Shown piece by piece: positions 1 to 9,142 of a stretch of 64,000 nucleotides of DNA (within the stretch, counting starts at the first letter, position 1; every line of letters begins with the position of its first letter). The notes beneath the pieces were generated by a model. That model had not been told where the DNA came from, did not search any database, and saw only the letters and a program-made list of their open reading frames with translations. The stretch is from Roseibium litorale (GTDB lineage Bacteria; Pseudomonadota; Alphaproteobacteria; Rhizobiales; Stappiaceae): positions 155,919-219,918 of the forward strand of contig NZ_JACYXI010000009.1 in the NCBI RefSeq assembly GCF_014842915.1. Reading direction: 5' to 3'. The translations under genes and the position numbers were made by a program.

Positions 1-1
1 G

Positions 2-3000
2 CCGCGCCTTGAAGTCGCTGCGATCAACAGCCCGCGCAGCGTTACCATTTCCGGTGATGCGGAAAGCCTGGACGCCTTCTCCAAGTTTGCCCGCAAGAAC
101 AAGTGGGCCATGCGCCGGCTGAACCTTGCCTATCCCTTCCACAGCGCCCTGGTCGATCCGATCAAGGAACCGCTGCTGAAGGCTCTTTCTGGTGTAACGC
201 CGGGCGACGCTGCGATTCCGTTCCACTCGACCGTCGATACAGATAGCACCGCACCTGTTTTGAACGCCGACTACTGGTGGCGGAACGTGCGCCAGCCGGT
301 GCTGTTCTCTGCCGCTATCGATGCCATGATCGAAGCCGGCAACGGCATCCTTGTCGAAATCGGTCCGAAGCCGGTGCTTGGCACCTACATGAACGATATC
401 CTTCGCGCGTCGGGCAAGAAAGCCAAGATCCTCGGCTCACTGGACCAGCCGGCCAAGGGCGCCGTTGCCTCCGGCAATCCGGTAGACCGGGTCGCCGCGC
501 AGATCCTCGCCAATGGCGGCCGCACGGATCTCGACCGTTTCGTCGCGCCTGCCCCGTCTGATCTGGCCCAACTGCCGCTCTATCCCTGGCAGAACGCCCA
601 GTTCAAGATCGAGCCGACCGGCGAGCTTATCGACTATATCGTCGGCAACACCTTCCCGCTTCTGGGCTACCGGCTGCGGAAAGATGCGGCGGAGTGGTTC
701 AACCACCTCGATCCGGCGTCCCTGCCCTGGCTTGCGGACCACAAGGTCGAAGAATCGATCGTCTTCCCGGCAGCCGGGTTTACCGAGATGGCGCTTCAGG
801 CCGCCCTGTCCTGGTCGCAGAGTGATGCGATCGAAGTGCGCGACATGGACATTCTTCGCCCACTGGTGTTCGAGGAAGGCGACGTTTGGGAAACCCTTGT
901 GCGCATTTCGCCGGACGACAAGGTGATCGAAATCCTGTCCCGCCCGCGTTTGCAGGACAGTGACTTCGGGCTGAATGCCCGTGGCCATTTCGTCTCCGTT
1001 TCCAACGCCAGCCGGACGCCATGGCTGGATGCTGGCACCAGCAGCCTGTCGGTTCTTGAACATGACGCGCTCTATGAGATCACCAGGAGCTTCGGCCTGG
1101 ACTATGGCGATGCGTTTGCCCGTGTGGAAAAGGTCGTTACCCACGACCAGCGCAACGCGACCGTTCATCTGCGTCCGCAGATCGAAAAGGTGGCCGCTGC
1201 CGAGCTGTCCCTGTGCCCGACCCTAGCCGATGCCGGGTTCCACGGGCTTTTCGCGCTTCTGAGATCTGTGGAAGGCATTCCGGAAAAGACCAGCTTCCTA
1301 CCGATCCGTATCGGGTCTGTCCGTCTTCTGCGCTCCGGCACGCCGCCGGTCGAAGTCCGCATCCGCGTGACCAAGGCCTCGTCCCGTTCCATCGAAGCCT
1401 CCTTCGAGTATCTGGATGTGAACGGCCAGGTGGTCGCACGCATGTCCCAGGTCCGGTTCCGTGCCGTGAAGCTTGGCCGTGACACGCGCCCGAACGAGCT
1501 GGTGTACCGCCAGTTTGCAGCTCTCTTGCCTGACGCCTCCCGGCTTGCTCCGGTGGACAAGGTTATGGAGGGCGGCTTCAAGGCGTTTGCCGGTGCAGCA
1601 GGTGTCGGCGGCGACACTCCGCCGGACCTTGGCGATGCAGCCATTCTTCTGGAAGCCTTGGGCCGCTCGATTGCCCATAGCGTCCTTTACGGTCTCTCCG
1701 GCAATGGCAAGCTGTCTGCCGCCTCCCTGACGGCTGACGGCAAGCTGGAAGACAGCGCAAAACCGCTTCTTCAGTCGATTCTCTCCTGGCTTCAGGACAA
1801 TGATCTAGCTACGGAAGAAAGCGGCGTCTGGACGCTTGCCGATCCTGCAGAAGGCCCCTCCGCAAAGGACCTAATGCAGGCCATCGCCGTCGAAGCGCCA
1901 AAACATGTTGCCGAGGCAGCGCTTCTGGCCCGGTTGGAAACTGATTTGCAGGAGCTGCTGACCAGCGGACTGAAGACAACCGCGCAGGACGCGTTCTCGT
2001 CCAGTCTGTTCGATGCCTATCGCACGGCCTCTCCCTCGGCATCGGTCCTGGCCGATGCGCTGCGCGAGCTTGGAACTGAAGTCGTCAAGAACTGGCCCCG
2101 GGAAGACGCGCTCAAGGTACTGATCGTTGGCGCATCGTCTTCCGGTCTTGGCCAGGAAATCGATGCACGGATCGATCCGAGCCGGATGCAAGCAGTGATC
2201 ACCGATCCGTCAGACGCACTGCTTGGCCGCGCCGAGCGGCTGTGGACCGGCAGCACGGCCACCTCCTTCCTGGAGTTCTCCAGTGAAGAATTGGCGGCAG
2301 TTGCCCCGTTCGATCTGATCTTGTGTGGCGCTTCGCTTGCGGAAATGTCCCGTGAGCAGCTCGCACAGCTCGCCCGCATGAGCACGCGGGGCGCTCTTCT
2401 GCTTGCCGCAGAAGCCCTGCCTTCGCCGCTGACCAATCTGCTGCGCGGCACGGGAATTGACTGGTGGAGCCAGTCCGTCTCTGACGAGTTCCCCCTGTCA
2501 CTTCAGGATGCGGATTGGGCCAAGGCCCTGGAAGCCGCCGGTTTCGGCTCAGTCGAGACCATCGCCCTCGACAGCGATGAGCTGGAAGCGGACATTCTAG
2601 CCGCCCGGATCTCCGCAGAGCCTCAGGCAACTGCGGTTTCCGATGAGGGCGAGGACAAAGCTTCAGACGCTGTGAAGACCTTCCTGCTTCTGGCAGACGA
2701 AGAGGGCTGCGGCCGCAAGCTGGCAGATGGCCTTGCCTCCTGCCTTGAGGCAGAGGGCGCGACTGTGCTGCGGGCAGTATCCGGTGAGTCCACGGCCAAG
2801 ACCGAAGACGGCTCCTGGACAGTTTCTCCGGATGGCGATCCGGGGGCCCTGAAGGCCCTTCTCAAGGACAGCGGCTATCAGGTTGTTCACCTGCTGGGTG
2901 CCTATGACGGCAGCACAGATGCGCTGGCGGCCACCGACCTGCGTACCTGGTCCCTAACCCAGTTGCTGAACACAATTGGCGCAGATGATGCCCGTCTCAC

Positions 3001-5563
3001 GATTGTAGCCCCCGGTGGCATGCAATCTCTGGCAGGCGGGGCGTCCCATGTTCCGGCTCAGGCGGGTGTATGGGCCTATGGCCGCGTTGCCATGAACGAG
3101 TTCCCGAACGCGAATATCCGTCTTGTTGACGTCTCGCCGGATCTGGAACCAGGTCTGGCCGCTGCCCGCCTTGCCGCCGAGCTTCTGCAGGAAAGTGCCG
3201 AAAGGGAAGTCATTCTGGACGGCAGCCACCGCTCCGGTCTGCGCATCGTTCAGGGCGGCACTTTGCCGGAAAGCACGCTGCCGGAAGGTGCAAGCCCGGC
3301 CATGCGTCTGGATATCCTGCGTCAGGGCTCCCTCGACCAACTCGCCTGGCAGGCGGTTGCCCGCACGGTTCCGACCGGCTCGGAAGTCGAAATCGCGGTC
3401 GAAGCCTCCGGCCTCAATTTCCGTGATGTGATGTGGGCCCTTGGCCTTCTGCCGGAAGAAGCCCTTGAAGACGGCTTTGCCGGTCCTACACTCGGCATGG
3501 AGTGCTGCGGCACCATCACGGCTGTCGGCGACAAGGTAACCCGCTTCCAGCCGGGCGACAAGGTGATCACCTTCGCGCCGGCCTGTTTCGCAAGCCATGT
3601 GAGCGTGGACGAAAGCGGCTGTGCGCCGATGCCGTCCTCCGTCTCCTCCGAGGAAGCTGCCACCATTCCGGTGACCTTCCTCACCGCCTATTACGCTCTT
3701 GTCCATCTTGCCAAGCTGTCGGCTGGCGAGACGATCCTGATCCATGGCGGTGCCGGCGGGGTTGGTCTTGCGGCCCTTCAGATCGCCAAGTGGCGTGGTG
3801 CGAAGGTCATTGCTACCGCCGGCTCCCGCGAAAAGCGCAACTTCCTGCGTCTGCTGGGCGCTGACGTCGTGCTCGATTCCCGCAGCCTCGAGTTCGTCGA
3901 CGCTGTCATGGCCGACACGCTGGGCGAAGGGGTCGATGTGGTTCTGAACTCCCTGTTCGGGGAAGCCATGGAGCGGAGCATCGAAGTGCTCAAGCCCTTC
4001 GGCCGCTTCCTGGAGCTGGGCAAGCGCGACTATTACGGCAACACCCGTATCGGCCTGCGTCCGTTCCGTCAGAACCTGACCTATTTCGGCATTGACGCCG
4101 ACCAGCTTCTAACCCGTCAGCCAGCCCTGGCAGAAGCCCTGTTCCGGGATCTGGTCGAGCTGTTTGAAAACCGGACCTTCACGCCGCTGCCCTACCGCGT
4201 CTTTGAGGCGGACCGGGTCGTGGATGCATTCCGCCTGATGCAGCAGGCTGGCCATATCGGCAAGATCGTGCTGCGTCCACCGGTGGTGCCGCAGTCCGTT
4301 CCGGTCGAAAAGAGCCTGGCGCTCTCCAGCGACGGCACTTATGTCATTGCTGGTGGTTTCGGCGGCTTTGGCGTGGAGCTGCTGAAGCGTCTGGGGTCCC
4401 TCGGTGCACGCAACCTGGCCGTCTTGAGCCGGCGCGGCGATGCCTCCGACGAAGCCAAGGCCGCCATTGCCGATCTGGCGGCAATGGGTGTCACTGCAAG
4501 GGCCTTTGCCTGCGACATTACCGACGAGGCAACTGTCTCTTCGTCGCTGGAAACCATCCGCAAGGAGCTTCCGGCAATCAAGGGCGTCTTCCACACCGCC
4601 ATGGTGCTGAACGATGTCCTGATCGCGAACCTGAAACATGATGGCCTGACCAAGGTGCTTGCGCCGAAGGTCCGTGGTGCGGAGCTCCTTGACCGCCTGA
4701 CCCGTCAGGATCCGGTGGAGCATTTCGTGCTCTACTCTTCCGCGACCACGCTCGTGGGCAATCCGGGCCAGGCCAACTATGTGGCCGCCAACGGCTATCT
4801 GGAAGGCCTTGCCCGCAAGCGCCGGGCAGAAGGCCTGCCGGCCCTCACCGTCGCCTGGGGCGCGATCTCCGATGCCGGCTATCTGGCGCGGAACGAAGAC
4901 GTCAACGAGATGCTGTCGCGCAAGCTCGGGCGCCATGCCCTCTCCGCTCAGGAAGCGCTTGATGGCCTGACGGCCCTCATGTGCCTGCCGGGTGGCACGT
5001 CAGATCAGGAGACCGCAGCACTCGGCTATGCCCGCATCGACTGGCAGGCGGCCCGCCGGGATCTCGCCCTGCTCTCCACGCCGCTGGTCAGCTATCTCGG
5101 CCTCGGCGACAGCGATGACACTGGTGCGGGAGATGGCGCCATCGACCTTGCTGCCCTGCTGGAAGGCATGGACAAGGTAACTGCGTCCCAGACAGTGGCG
5201 AAGCTTCTGGCTGCGGAAATCGGCAAGATCCTGCGTATTTCGCCGGAAGAAATCGATCCGCACAAGCCCTTGTCAGAGATCGGCATGGACTCCCTCATGG
5301 CCCTGGAACTGCGGATGGGAGCAGAGCGTCAGCTCGGCATTGATATTCCGCTGATGTCCCTGGCCAACGGCGCAACCCTGATTGATCTCTCCACCCGGGT
5401 CGCCACCCGCGTTCTGGGTGAAGGCGGTGATGACTCGATCTCGGCAGAATCCCGCACGCTGGCGTCTCAGCACGTCAACGATGGGGAGAGCGAGGTCGAA
5501 GGACTCACCGATCTGGCGGAGAAGGTTGAAGGCAAAAGCCGCGAACTGGGGTCGTTCCTATGA
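2..5563 (+). CDS. rkpA: Type I polyketide/fatty-acid synthase, RkpA-like (5' partial)
   Basis: Multidomain synthase cut by the window edge. The frame is open from base 2, upstream of the first ATG at 110, and acyltransferase text (AINSPRSVTISGD) is already in frame there. Residues below count from that ATG. Domains in order: end of the acyltransferase (1-115); dehydratase (185-470, His211 and the Asp in TLADAGFH); a methyltransferase-like fold without a convincing SAM motif (560-830); structural half of the ketoreductase (865-1030); enoyl reductase (1065-1400, HGGAGGVG near 1212); catalytic ketoreductase (1410-1640, Ser1544 and Tyr1557); one ACP (1690-1770, Ser1728 in GMDSL). No thioesterase follows, so release needs another protein. 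The next gene, an alpha-oxoamine synthase, overlaps by 4 bases. This pairing matches RkpA/RkpG of the Sinorhizobium meliloti rkp-1 capsule region. The product, a largely reduced long chain, is inferred. The symbol is by analogy. Confidence 0.85.
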   Translation, partial: PRLEVAAINSPRSVTISGDAESLDAFSKFARKNKWAMRRLNLAYPFHSALVDPIKEPLLKALSGVTPGDAAIPFHSTVDTDSTAPVLNADYWWRNVRQPVLFSAAIDAMIEAGNGILVEIGPKPVLGTYMNDILRASGKKAKILGSLDQPAKGAVASGNPVDRVAAQILANGGRTDLDRFVAPAPSDLAQLPLYPWQNAQFKIEPTGELIDYIVGNTFPLLGYRLRKDAAEWFNHLDPASLPWLADHKVEESIVFPAAGFTEMALQAALSWSQSDAIEVRDMDILRPLVFEEGDVWETLVRISPDDKVIEILSRPRLQDSDFGLNARGHFVSVSNASRTPWLDAGTSSLSVLEHDALYEITRSFGLDYGDAFARVEKVVTHDQRNATVHLRPQIEKVAAAELSLCPTLADAGFHGLFALLRSVEGIPEKTSFLPIRIGSVRLLRSGTPPVEVRIRVTKASSRSIEASFEYLDVNGQVVARMSQVRFRAVKLGRDTRPNELVYRQFAALLPDASRLAPVDKVMEGGFKAFAGAAGVGGDTPPDLGDAAILLEALGRSIAHSVLYGLSGNGKLSAASLTADGKLEDSAKPLLQSILSWLQDNDLATEESGVWTLADPAEGPSAKDLMQAIAVEAPKHVAEAALLARLETDLQELLTSGLKTTAQDAFSSSLFDAYRTASPSASVLADALRELGTEVVKNWPREDALKVLIVGASSSGLGQEIDARIDPSRMQAVITDPSDALLGRAERLWTGSTATSFLEFSSEELAAVAPFDLILCGASLAEMSREQLAQLARMSTRGALLLAAEALPSPLTNLLRGTGIDWWSQSVSDEFPLSLQDADWAKALEAAGFGSVETIALDSDELEADILAARISAEPQATAVSDEGEDKASDAVKTFLLLADEEGCGRKLADGLASCLEAEGATVLRAVSGESTAKTEDGSWTVSPDGDPGALKALLKDSGYQVVHLLGAYDGSTDALAATDLRTWSLTQLLNTIGADDARLTIVAPGGMQSLAGGASHVPAQAGVWAYGRVAMNEFPNANIRLVDVSPDLEPGLAAARLAAELLQESAEREVILDGSHRSGLRIVQGGTLPESTLPEGASPAMRLDILRQGSLDQLAWQAVARTVPTGSEVEIAVEASGLNFRDVMWALGLLPEEALEDGFAGPTLGMECCGTITAVGDKVTRFQPGDKVITFAPACFASHVSVDESGCAPMPSSVSSEEAATIPVTFLTAYYALVHLAKLSAGETILIHGGAGGVGLAALQIAKWRGAKVIATAGSREKRNFLRLLGADVVLDSRSLEFVDAVMADTLGEGVDVVLNSLFGEAMERSIEVLKPFGRFLELGKRDYYGNTRIGLRPFRQNLTYFGIDADQLLTRQPALAEALFRDLVELFENRTFTPLPYRVFEADRVVDAFRLMQQAGHIGKIVLRPPVVPQSVPVEKSLALSSDGTYVIAGGFGGFGVELLKRLGSLGARNLAVLSRRGDASDEAKAAIADLAAMGVTARAFACDITDEATVSSSLETIRKELPAIKGVFHTAMVLNDVLIANLKHDGLTKVLAPKVRGAELLDRLTRQDPVEHFVLYSSATTLVGNPGQANYVAANGYLEGLARKRRAEGLPALTVAWGAISDAGYLARNEDVNEMLSRKLGRHALSAQEALDGLTALMCLPGGTSDQETAALGYARIDWQAARRDLALLSTPLVSYLGLGDSDDTGAGDGAIDLAALLEGMDKVTASQTVAKLLAAEIGKILRISPEEIDPHKPLSEIGMDSLMALELRMGAERQLGIDIPLMSLANGATLIDLSTRVATRVLGEGGDDSISAESRTLASQHVNDGESEVEGLTDLAEKVEGKSRELGSFL

Positions 5564-6945
5564 GTGACGAAAAGACCATGGCCGCAGGCAGTGACCGCAC
5601 AAAGCTGATGGACTCGCTCCGGGCAGGACGCAAGTCCGCCCGCCAGCGGCGCCCCGAAGGCGAAGCTGGTGCAGCCAGCCCCACCAAGCCGCCGAAAAAG
5701 AAGGCCTATGACTTCCGCCAGCTGCCGCAGGTCAAGCAGCTGCAGGTGCAGCGTGCAGCGGCCGACATGATGGGCATTGCCAACCCATTCTTCCGTCCCC
5801 ACGACGGACTGGCGGCTGGCACGACGCTCATCGACGGCGAGATCTACGACAACTTCGCCTCCTACAACTATCTGGGCCTCAACGGGCATCCGGAAGTGAA
5901 TGCGGCAGCTGAAGAGGCCATCCGCACTTTCGGAACCAGCGTTTCGGCCAGCCGGATCGTCGCGGGCGAGCGCCCGGGCCATGCGGAGCTGGAAGCAGCG
6001 ATTGCCCGCATTCACGGCGTCGAGGCCTCGATTGTCATGGTCAGCGGCCACGCGACCAATGTCACCACCATTGGCCACCTGATGAACAAGGGTGACCTGA
6101 TCCTGACCGACAGCCTGGTGCATAATTCGATTGCCGAAGGCGCGAGACTGTCCGGCGCGACCCGCATCAATTTCCCCCATGACGATCTGGATGCACTCGA
6201 ACGGCTACTGGCGGAAAACCGCCACAAGTTCGAAAACGTTCTGATTGCGGTGGAAGGGCTCTACTCCATGGACGGGGATTTCCCTGACCTGAAGCGCATT
6301 GTCCGCCTGAAGCAGAATTACGACGCCTGGCTGCTGGTGGATGAGGCCCATTCCATTGGCGTTCTCGGTGCGCGCGGACACGGCATTGCCGAGCATTTCG
6401 GCATTGATCCGGCAGAGGTCGAAATCTGGATGGGGACCCTCTCCAAGACTTTCTCCTCTTGCGGCGGCTATATCGCGGGCTCCAAGGTTCTTTGCGATTA
6501 TCTGCGCGTGACCGCGCCTGGCTTCGTCTTTTCGGTCGGTCTTTCCCCCGCCCTGACGGCTGCGGCGATCAAATCTGCCGAAGTCATGGAACGGGAACCG
6601 GAGCGGGTAGCTAAGCTGCAGGCAAACGGTCAGCTGTTCCTGAAACTTGCCCGGGAAGCGGGCCTCGATACGGGCCCGAGCGCTGGCTATTCCGTGGTCC
6701 CGGTCATCGTCGGTGACAGCGTCAATGCGGCGATCCTGTCCAACACGCTGCTAAAGCGCGGCATCAACGCTCTGCCGATCATTTTCCCGGCGGTTGCCGA
6801 AAAGTCAGCACGGATCCGCTTCTTCATCACCAGTGAGCATACGGATGAGCAGATCCGGCGCGCGGTCGGGATCACTGCTGAAGAACTGGCCAAGCTCCGG
6901 ACTGGGGGAACAACCTTCGACCGGCTCAAGCAGGCCGCCAAGTAA
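5560..6945 (+). CDS. rkpG: Alpha-oxoamine synthase (PLP-dependent), RkpG-like
   Basis: Fold type I PLP enzyme of the family that holds 8-amino-7-oxononanoate synthase, serine palmitoyltransferase and 2-amino-3-ketobutyrate ligase. These condense an acyl thioester with an amino acid, with loss of CO2, to give an alpha-amino ketone. Visible signatures: YNYLGLNGHPEV, the cofactor-ring histidine region TDSLVHNSIAEGA, LLVDEAHSIGVLG, and the Schiff-base Lys296 in GTLSKTFSSCGGY. About 80 residues of charged, low-complexity sequence precede the catalytic fold and are longer than in the biosynthetic enzymes. The ATG overlaps the stop of the upstream synthase (ATGA), so the two are translationally coupled. 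The likely substrate is the ACP-bound chain of that synthase, which has no thioesterase. The amino acid used cannot be read from sequence. The symbol is by analogy with S. meliloti rkp-1. Confidence 0.85.
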   Translation: MSDEKTMAAGSDRTKLMDSLRAGRKSARQRRPEGEAGAASPTKPPKKKAYDFRQLPQVKQLQVQRAAADMMGIANPFFRPHDGLAAGTTLIDGEIYDNFASYNYLGLNGHPEVNAAAEEAIRTFGTSVSASRIVAGERPGHAELEAAIARIHGVEASIVMVSGHATNVTTIGHLMNKGDLILTDSLVHNSIAEGARLSGATRINFPHDDLDALERLLAENRHKFENVLIAVEGLYSMDGDFPDLKRIVRLKQNYDAWLLVDEAHSIGVLGARGHGIAEHFGIDPAEVEIWMGTLSKTFSSCGGYIAGSKVLCDYLRVTAPGFVFSVGLSPALTAAAIKSAEVMEREPERVAKLQANGQLFLKLAREAGLDTGPSAGYSVVPVIVGDSVNAAILSNTLLKRGINALPIIFPAVAEKSARIRFFITSEHTDEQIRRAVGITAEELAKLRTGGTTFDRLKQAAK

Positions 6946-6968
6946 ACCCGGCCTTTTGAAGTTCAGAC

Positions 6969-7003
6969 CAAGAGCCGCATCTCACTCCGGAGTGCGGCTC
7001 TTG
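6969..7003. terminator. Bidirectional terminator-like hairpin between convergent rkpG and rkpH
   Basis: Perfect 11-bp inverted repeat CAAGAGCCGCA / TGCGGCTCTTG around a 13-base loop that itself holds CTCCGGAG. It lies 23 bases after the rkpG stop and includes the last codons of the opposing reductase. There is no long T-run on either side. Confidence 0.6.
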
Positions 7004-7794
7004 TTGTATCTGGGGTCCGGCTCGATCTCGGCAGCAAAACCTCCCATGAAGAGGTCGCCCAGCACCGGCGGTAGCAGGTTCTGGAGCCGGATTCCCATCG
7101 CAAGCAGAAACGGAAAGGCATAGAAGGCACGGCGCGCCTCAATGGCGCGGCGCATCTTGCGTGCAGCCTTTTCCGCACTCATCTCAAAGGGCTTTGCCCC
7201 CTTGTGGCGGGCCGACATGGGGGAGGTAACGAAGCCTGGGCATATGATCGTGACCCGGACGCCAAAAGGCTTCAGCCAGCCCCTGAGCGAATGGCCATAA
7301 GCGATCAGGGCTGCCTTGGAGGAACTGTAACTCGGCATGTCTGGCAAGGCCCGCATACCTGCCAGAGAAGCAACCAGCACGATCTGCCCCCGCCCCCTGA
7401 GCCGCATGGCCTCGACCACGCCGGTGACCGCGTTGACCGCGCCCCGGTAGTTGATATCCAGCTGCCGGTCCGCATCCTCGTCGCTCTCGCGGCTGCGGTT
7501 CGGACCGAGGCCAGCCGTCACTCCTGCATTGGCAATGATGAGATCCACCGGGAAACGCGTGCCGAGCTCTTCCAGAAAGCCGTGCAGGGCATCCCGGTCG
7601 CGCACATCGATGACAGCGGTCTCCGCCTCCCCCCCCTTTGACCGGACAAGCCCGGCAAGAGCCTCAAGCTTGACCGCGTCACGGGCAATCAAAGCGAGCC
7701 GGATACCGGGCGCTGCATATTCGGCCGCCAGGGCTTCGCCGATCCCGCCACTGGCACCGGTCAGAACAATGGTCTTGAAATCACTTCCGGCCAT
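6982..7794 (-). CDS. rkpH: Short-chain dehydrogenase/reductase, RkpH-like
   Basis: Classical SDR of 270 residues. It has the NAD(P)-binding TGASGGIG at 12-19, the NAG motif at 89-91, Asn115, Ser143, Tyr156 and Lys160 (YSSSK), so the catalytic tetrad is intact. The hydrophobic C-terminal stretch from about 205 suggests membrane contact, as in 3-ketosphinganine reductases and RkpH. The start ATG has a strong GGAGG 8 bases upstream. It is the last gene of a four-gene minus-strand operon (export lipoprotein, two KpsS-like proteins, this) and converges on the oxoamine synthase. The inferred role is to reduce the ketone of the amino-ketone made by the RkpA/RkpG pair. Substrate and cofactor preference are not proven by sequence. 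Confidence 0.8.
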   Translation of the reverse strand: MAGSDFKTIVLTGASGGIGEALAAEYAAPGIRLALIARDAVKLEALAGLVRSKGGEAETAVIDVRDRDALHGFLEELGTRFPVDLIIANAGVTAGLGPNRSRESDEDADRQLDINYRGAVNAVTGVVEAMRLRGRGQIVLVASLAGMRALPDMPSYSSSKAALIAYGHSLRGWLKPFGVRVTIICPGFVTSPMSARHKGAKPFEMSAEKAARKMRRAIEARRAFYAFPFLLAMGIRLQNLLPPVLGDLFMGGFAAEIEPDPRYNKSRTPE

Positions 7795-7819
7795 CTATTC
7801 TGCCTCCTGCTGATTGTTT

Positions 7820-9142
7820 TTAAAGAGGAACGCCAAGAGCACGGGCAGCGTCAAGACGCGGTGGCGGTTCCACGAAAGCTCCCGGCTCATTAACGCTGAG
7901 ATCGAGCACGCGCCGGGCCAGATTGTCAGCTGCCACTTGCGTACCCTGCCTGCAGTGAATGGAACCCCGGATCTGGATCGTGCCCGCGATCGCCTTCAGG
8001 TAGGCCGCAAGCAGGTCCTCATCAGGCGTTCCAGGCTCGGTCCAGAACGCATCCAGCGCGCCCTGATAGGTCAACCCGTCCACTGAATAGTGGGCAGGTA
8101 CGAGCGTCTTGACCGGCACTCCGGCCTGAATGGCTTCAAGGCCTGCCGTCGAGTTCAAGGTGACCAAACCCGCGGCCTGTTCAAACAGGCTATCAAGGCG
8201 CCCGCCGTCCAGAAACAGAACCCGGCCAGAAAGACCATGGTGTGCAGCCAGCCCCTCAACGGTCTGAGGCCAGTTCTCGAACCCGGCGTCCAGCGGATGG
8301 GTCTTTAGAACAAGTTTGCTGTTCCGGGGTGCGGCCTTTGTGAAGGACGCAAAGACCGTATCAATCACCTCAGCGAAGCTCTTGTAAGGAGAATGGGCGC
8401 GAAGCTGGAAGTCCCCCTCCAGCTGTAGCGGCAGGACGAAATAAGGACAGCCCTCTGCCTTCAGATGCTCAATCTGGCGGGCAACAGCCTGGTTCCGCCG
8501 GCTGGCCCGGAGCATGCGCCAGCCACCCTTGATATATTCCAGAATCGGCGGATAGATCGTGTGCCGCTGGTAATGCGGATAAAGGAACCAGAGGAACTCG
8601 TTGGCGAGGTTGTAGAGCACATCCGGCACGATCTCGAGATAGGCAGACTTGGGATACGCCGGCGTGAAATCAACCTCTCCCACCCTATCCGCGATGGCCC
8701 TGATCTGACCGGGATCGGACGGAAACCGGCTGAGCGTTGCAAGCCCTTCCCGCTCCAGACTCATCCAGCCAGAGCGCAGCAGGCCCAACTCCGTGACGAA
8801 CACGCGGATGCCCCTTGCCTGCGCCGCCTCGATGGCGGCCTTGTGATAGGTCCTTTGATCCGCGTGGCAGATCAGATCGGTGATCTGGTTGCTGTCCATG
8901 AAATCCGCAGCAAAGGCGCCAAACTGTGCCGGCTTCCCCTTATAGGAAACGCAGCCCTCGCCGTGCCAGTGCAGCCAATCGCCAAGACACAGATTGATCC
9001 GGAACACGCTGCAACCTGCGGCCTTCAACCGGCTGCCAGCCAGCCGGAAAAAAGGAGATAACGGTCCCTGGAGGAACAGGATACGGCGATCCTGTGTCCA
9101 GTGATCTGAAACGGATGATCCTAGCCTACGGTAGCCAGGCAT
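7820..9142 (-). CDS. KpsS-like capsule polysaccharide protein (paralogue 2)
   Basis: 440-residue member of the KpsS/LipB/RkpJ capsule family, whose studied members are cytoplasmic beta-Kdo transferases that build the Kdo linker on the lipid end of group 2-type capsules. Family marks: RILFLQGPLSPFF near the N terminus, RINLCLGDWLHWHG, the LPLQLEGDFQLRAHSPY block in the middle and VTLNSTAGLEAIQAG in the C-terminal half. It is clearly paralogous to the gene just upstream, with the same blocks in the same order. The two overlap by 17 bases, so they are co-translated. The reductase gene follows after 25 bases. S. meliloti RkpJ is the closest named relative by context. Kdo specificity is inferred from the family. 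Confidence 0.8.
   Translation of the reverse strand: MPGYRRLGSSVSDHWTQDRRILFLQGPLSPFFRLAGSRLKAAGCSVFRINLCLGDWLHWHGEGCVSYKGKPAQFGAFAADFMDSNQITDLICHADQRTYHKAAIEAAQARGIRVFVTELGLLRSGWMSLEREGLATLSRFPSDPGQIRAIADRVGEVDFTPAYPKSAYLEIVPDVLYNLANEFLWFLYPHYQRHTIYPPILEYIKGGWRMLRASRRNQAVARQIEHLKAEGCPYFVLPLQLEGDFQLRAHSPYKSFAEVIDTVFASFTKAAPRNSKLVLKTHPLDAGFENWPQTVEGLAAHHGLSGRVLFLDGGRLDSLFEQAAGLVTLNSTAGLEAIQAGVPVKTLVPAHYSVDGLTYQGALDAFWTEPGTPDEDLLAAYLKAIAGTIQIRGSIHCRQGTQVAADNLARRVLDLSVNEPGAFVEPPPRLDAARALGVPL

Noticed and set aside
4109..4936. Long minus-strand open frame inside the synthase gene
   Set aside because: Antisense shadow of a high-GC coding frame. The plus-strand translation has clear domains.
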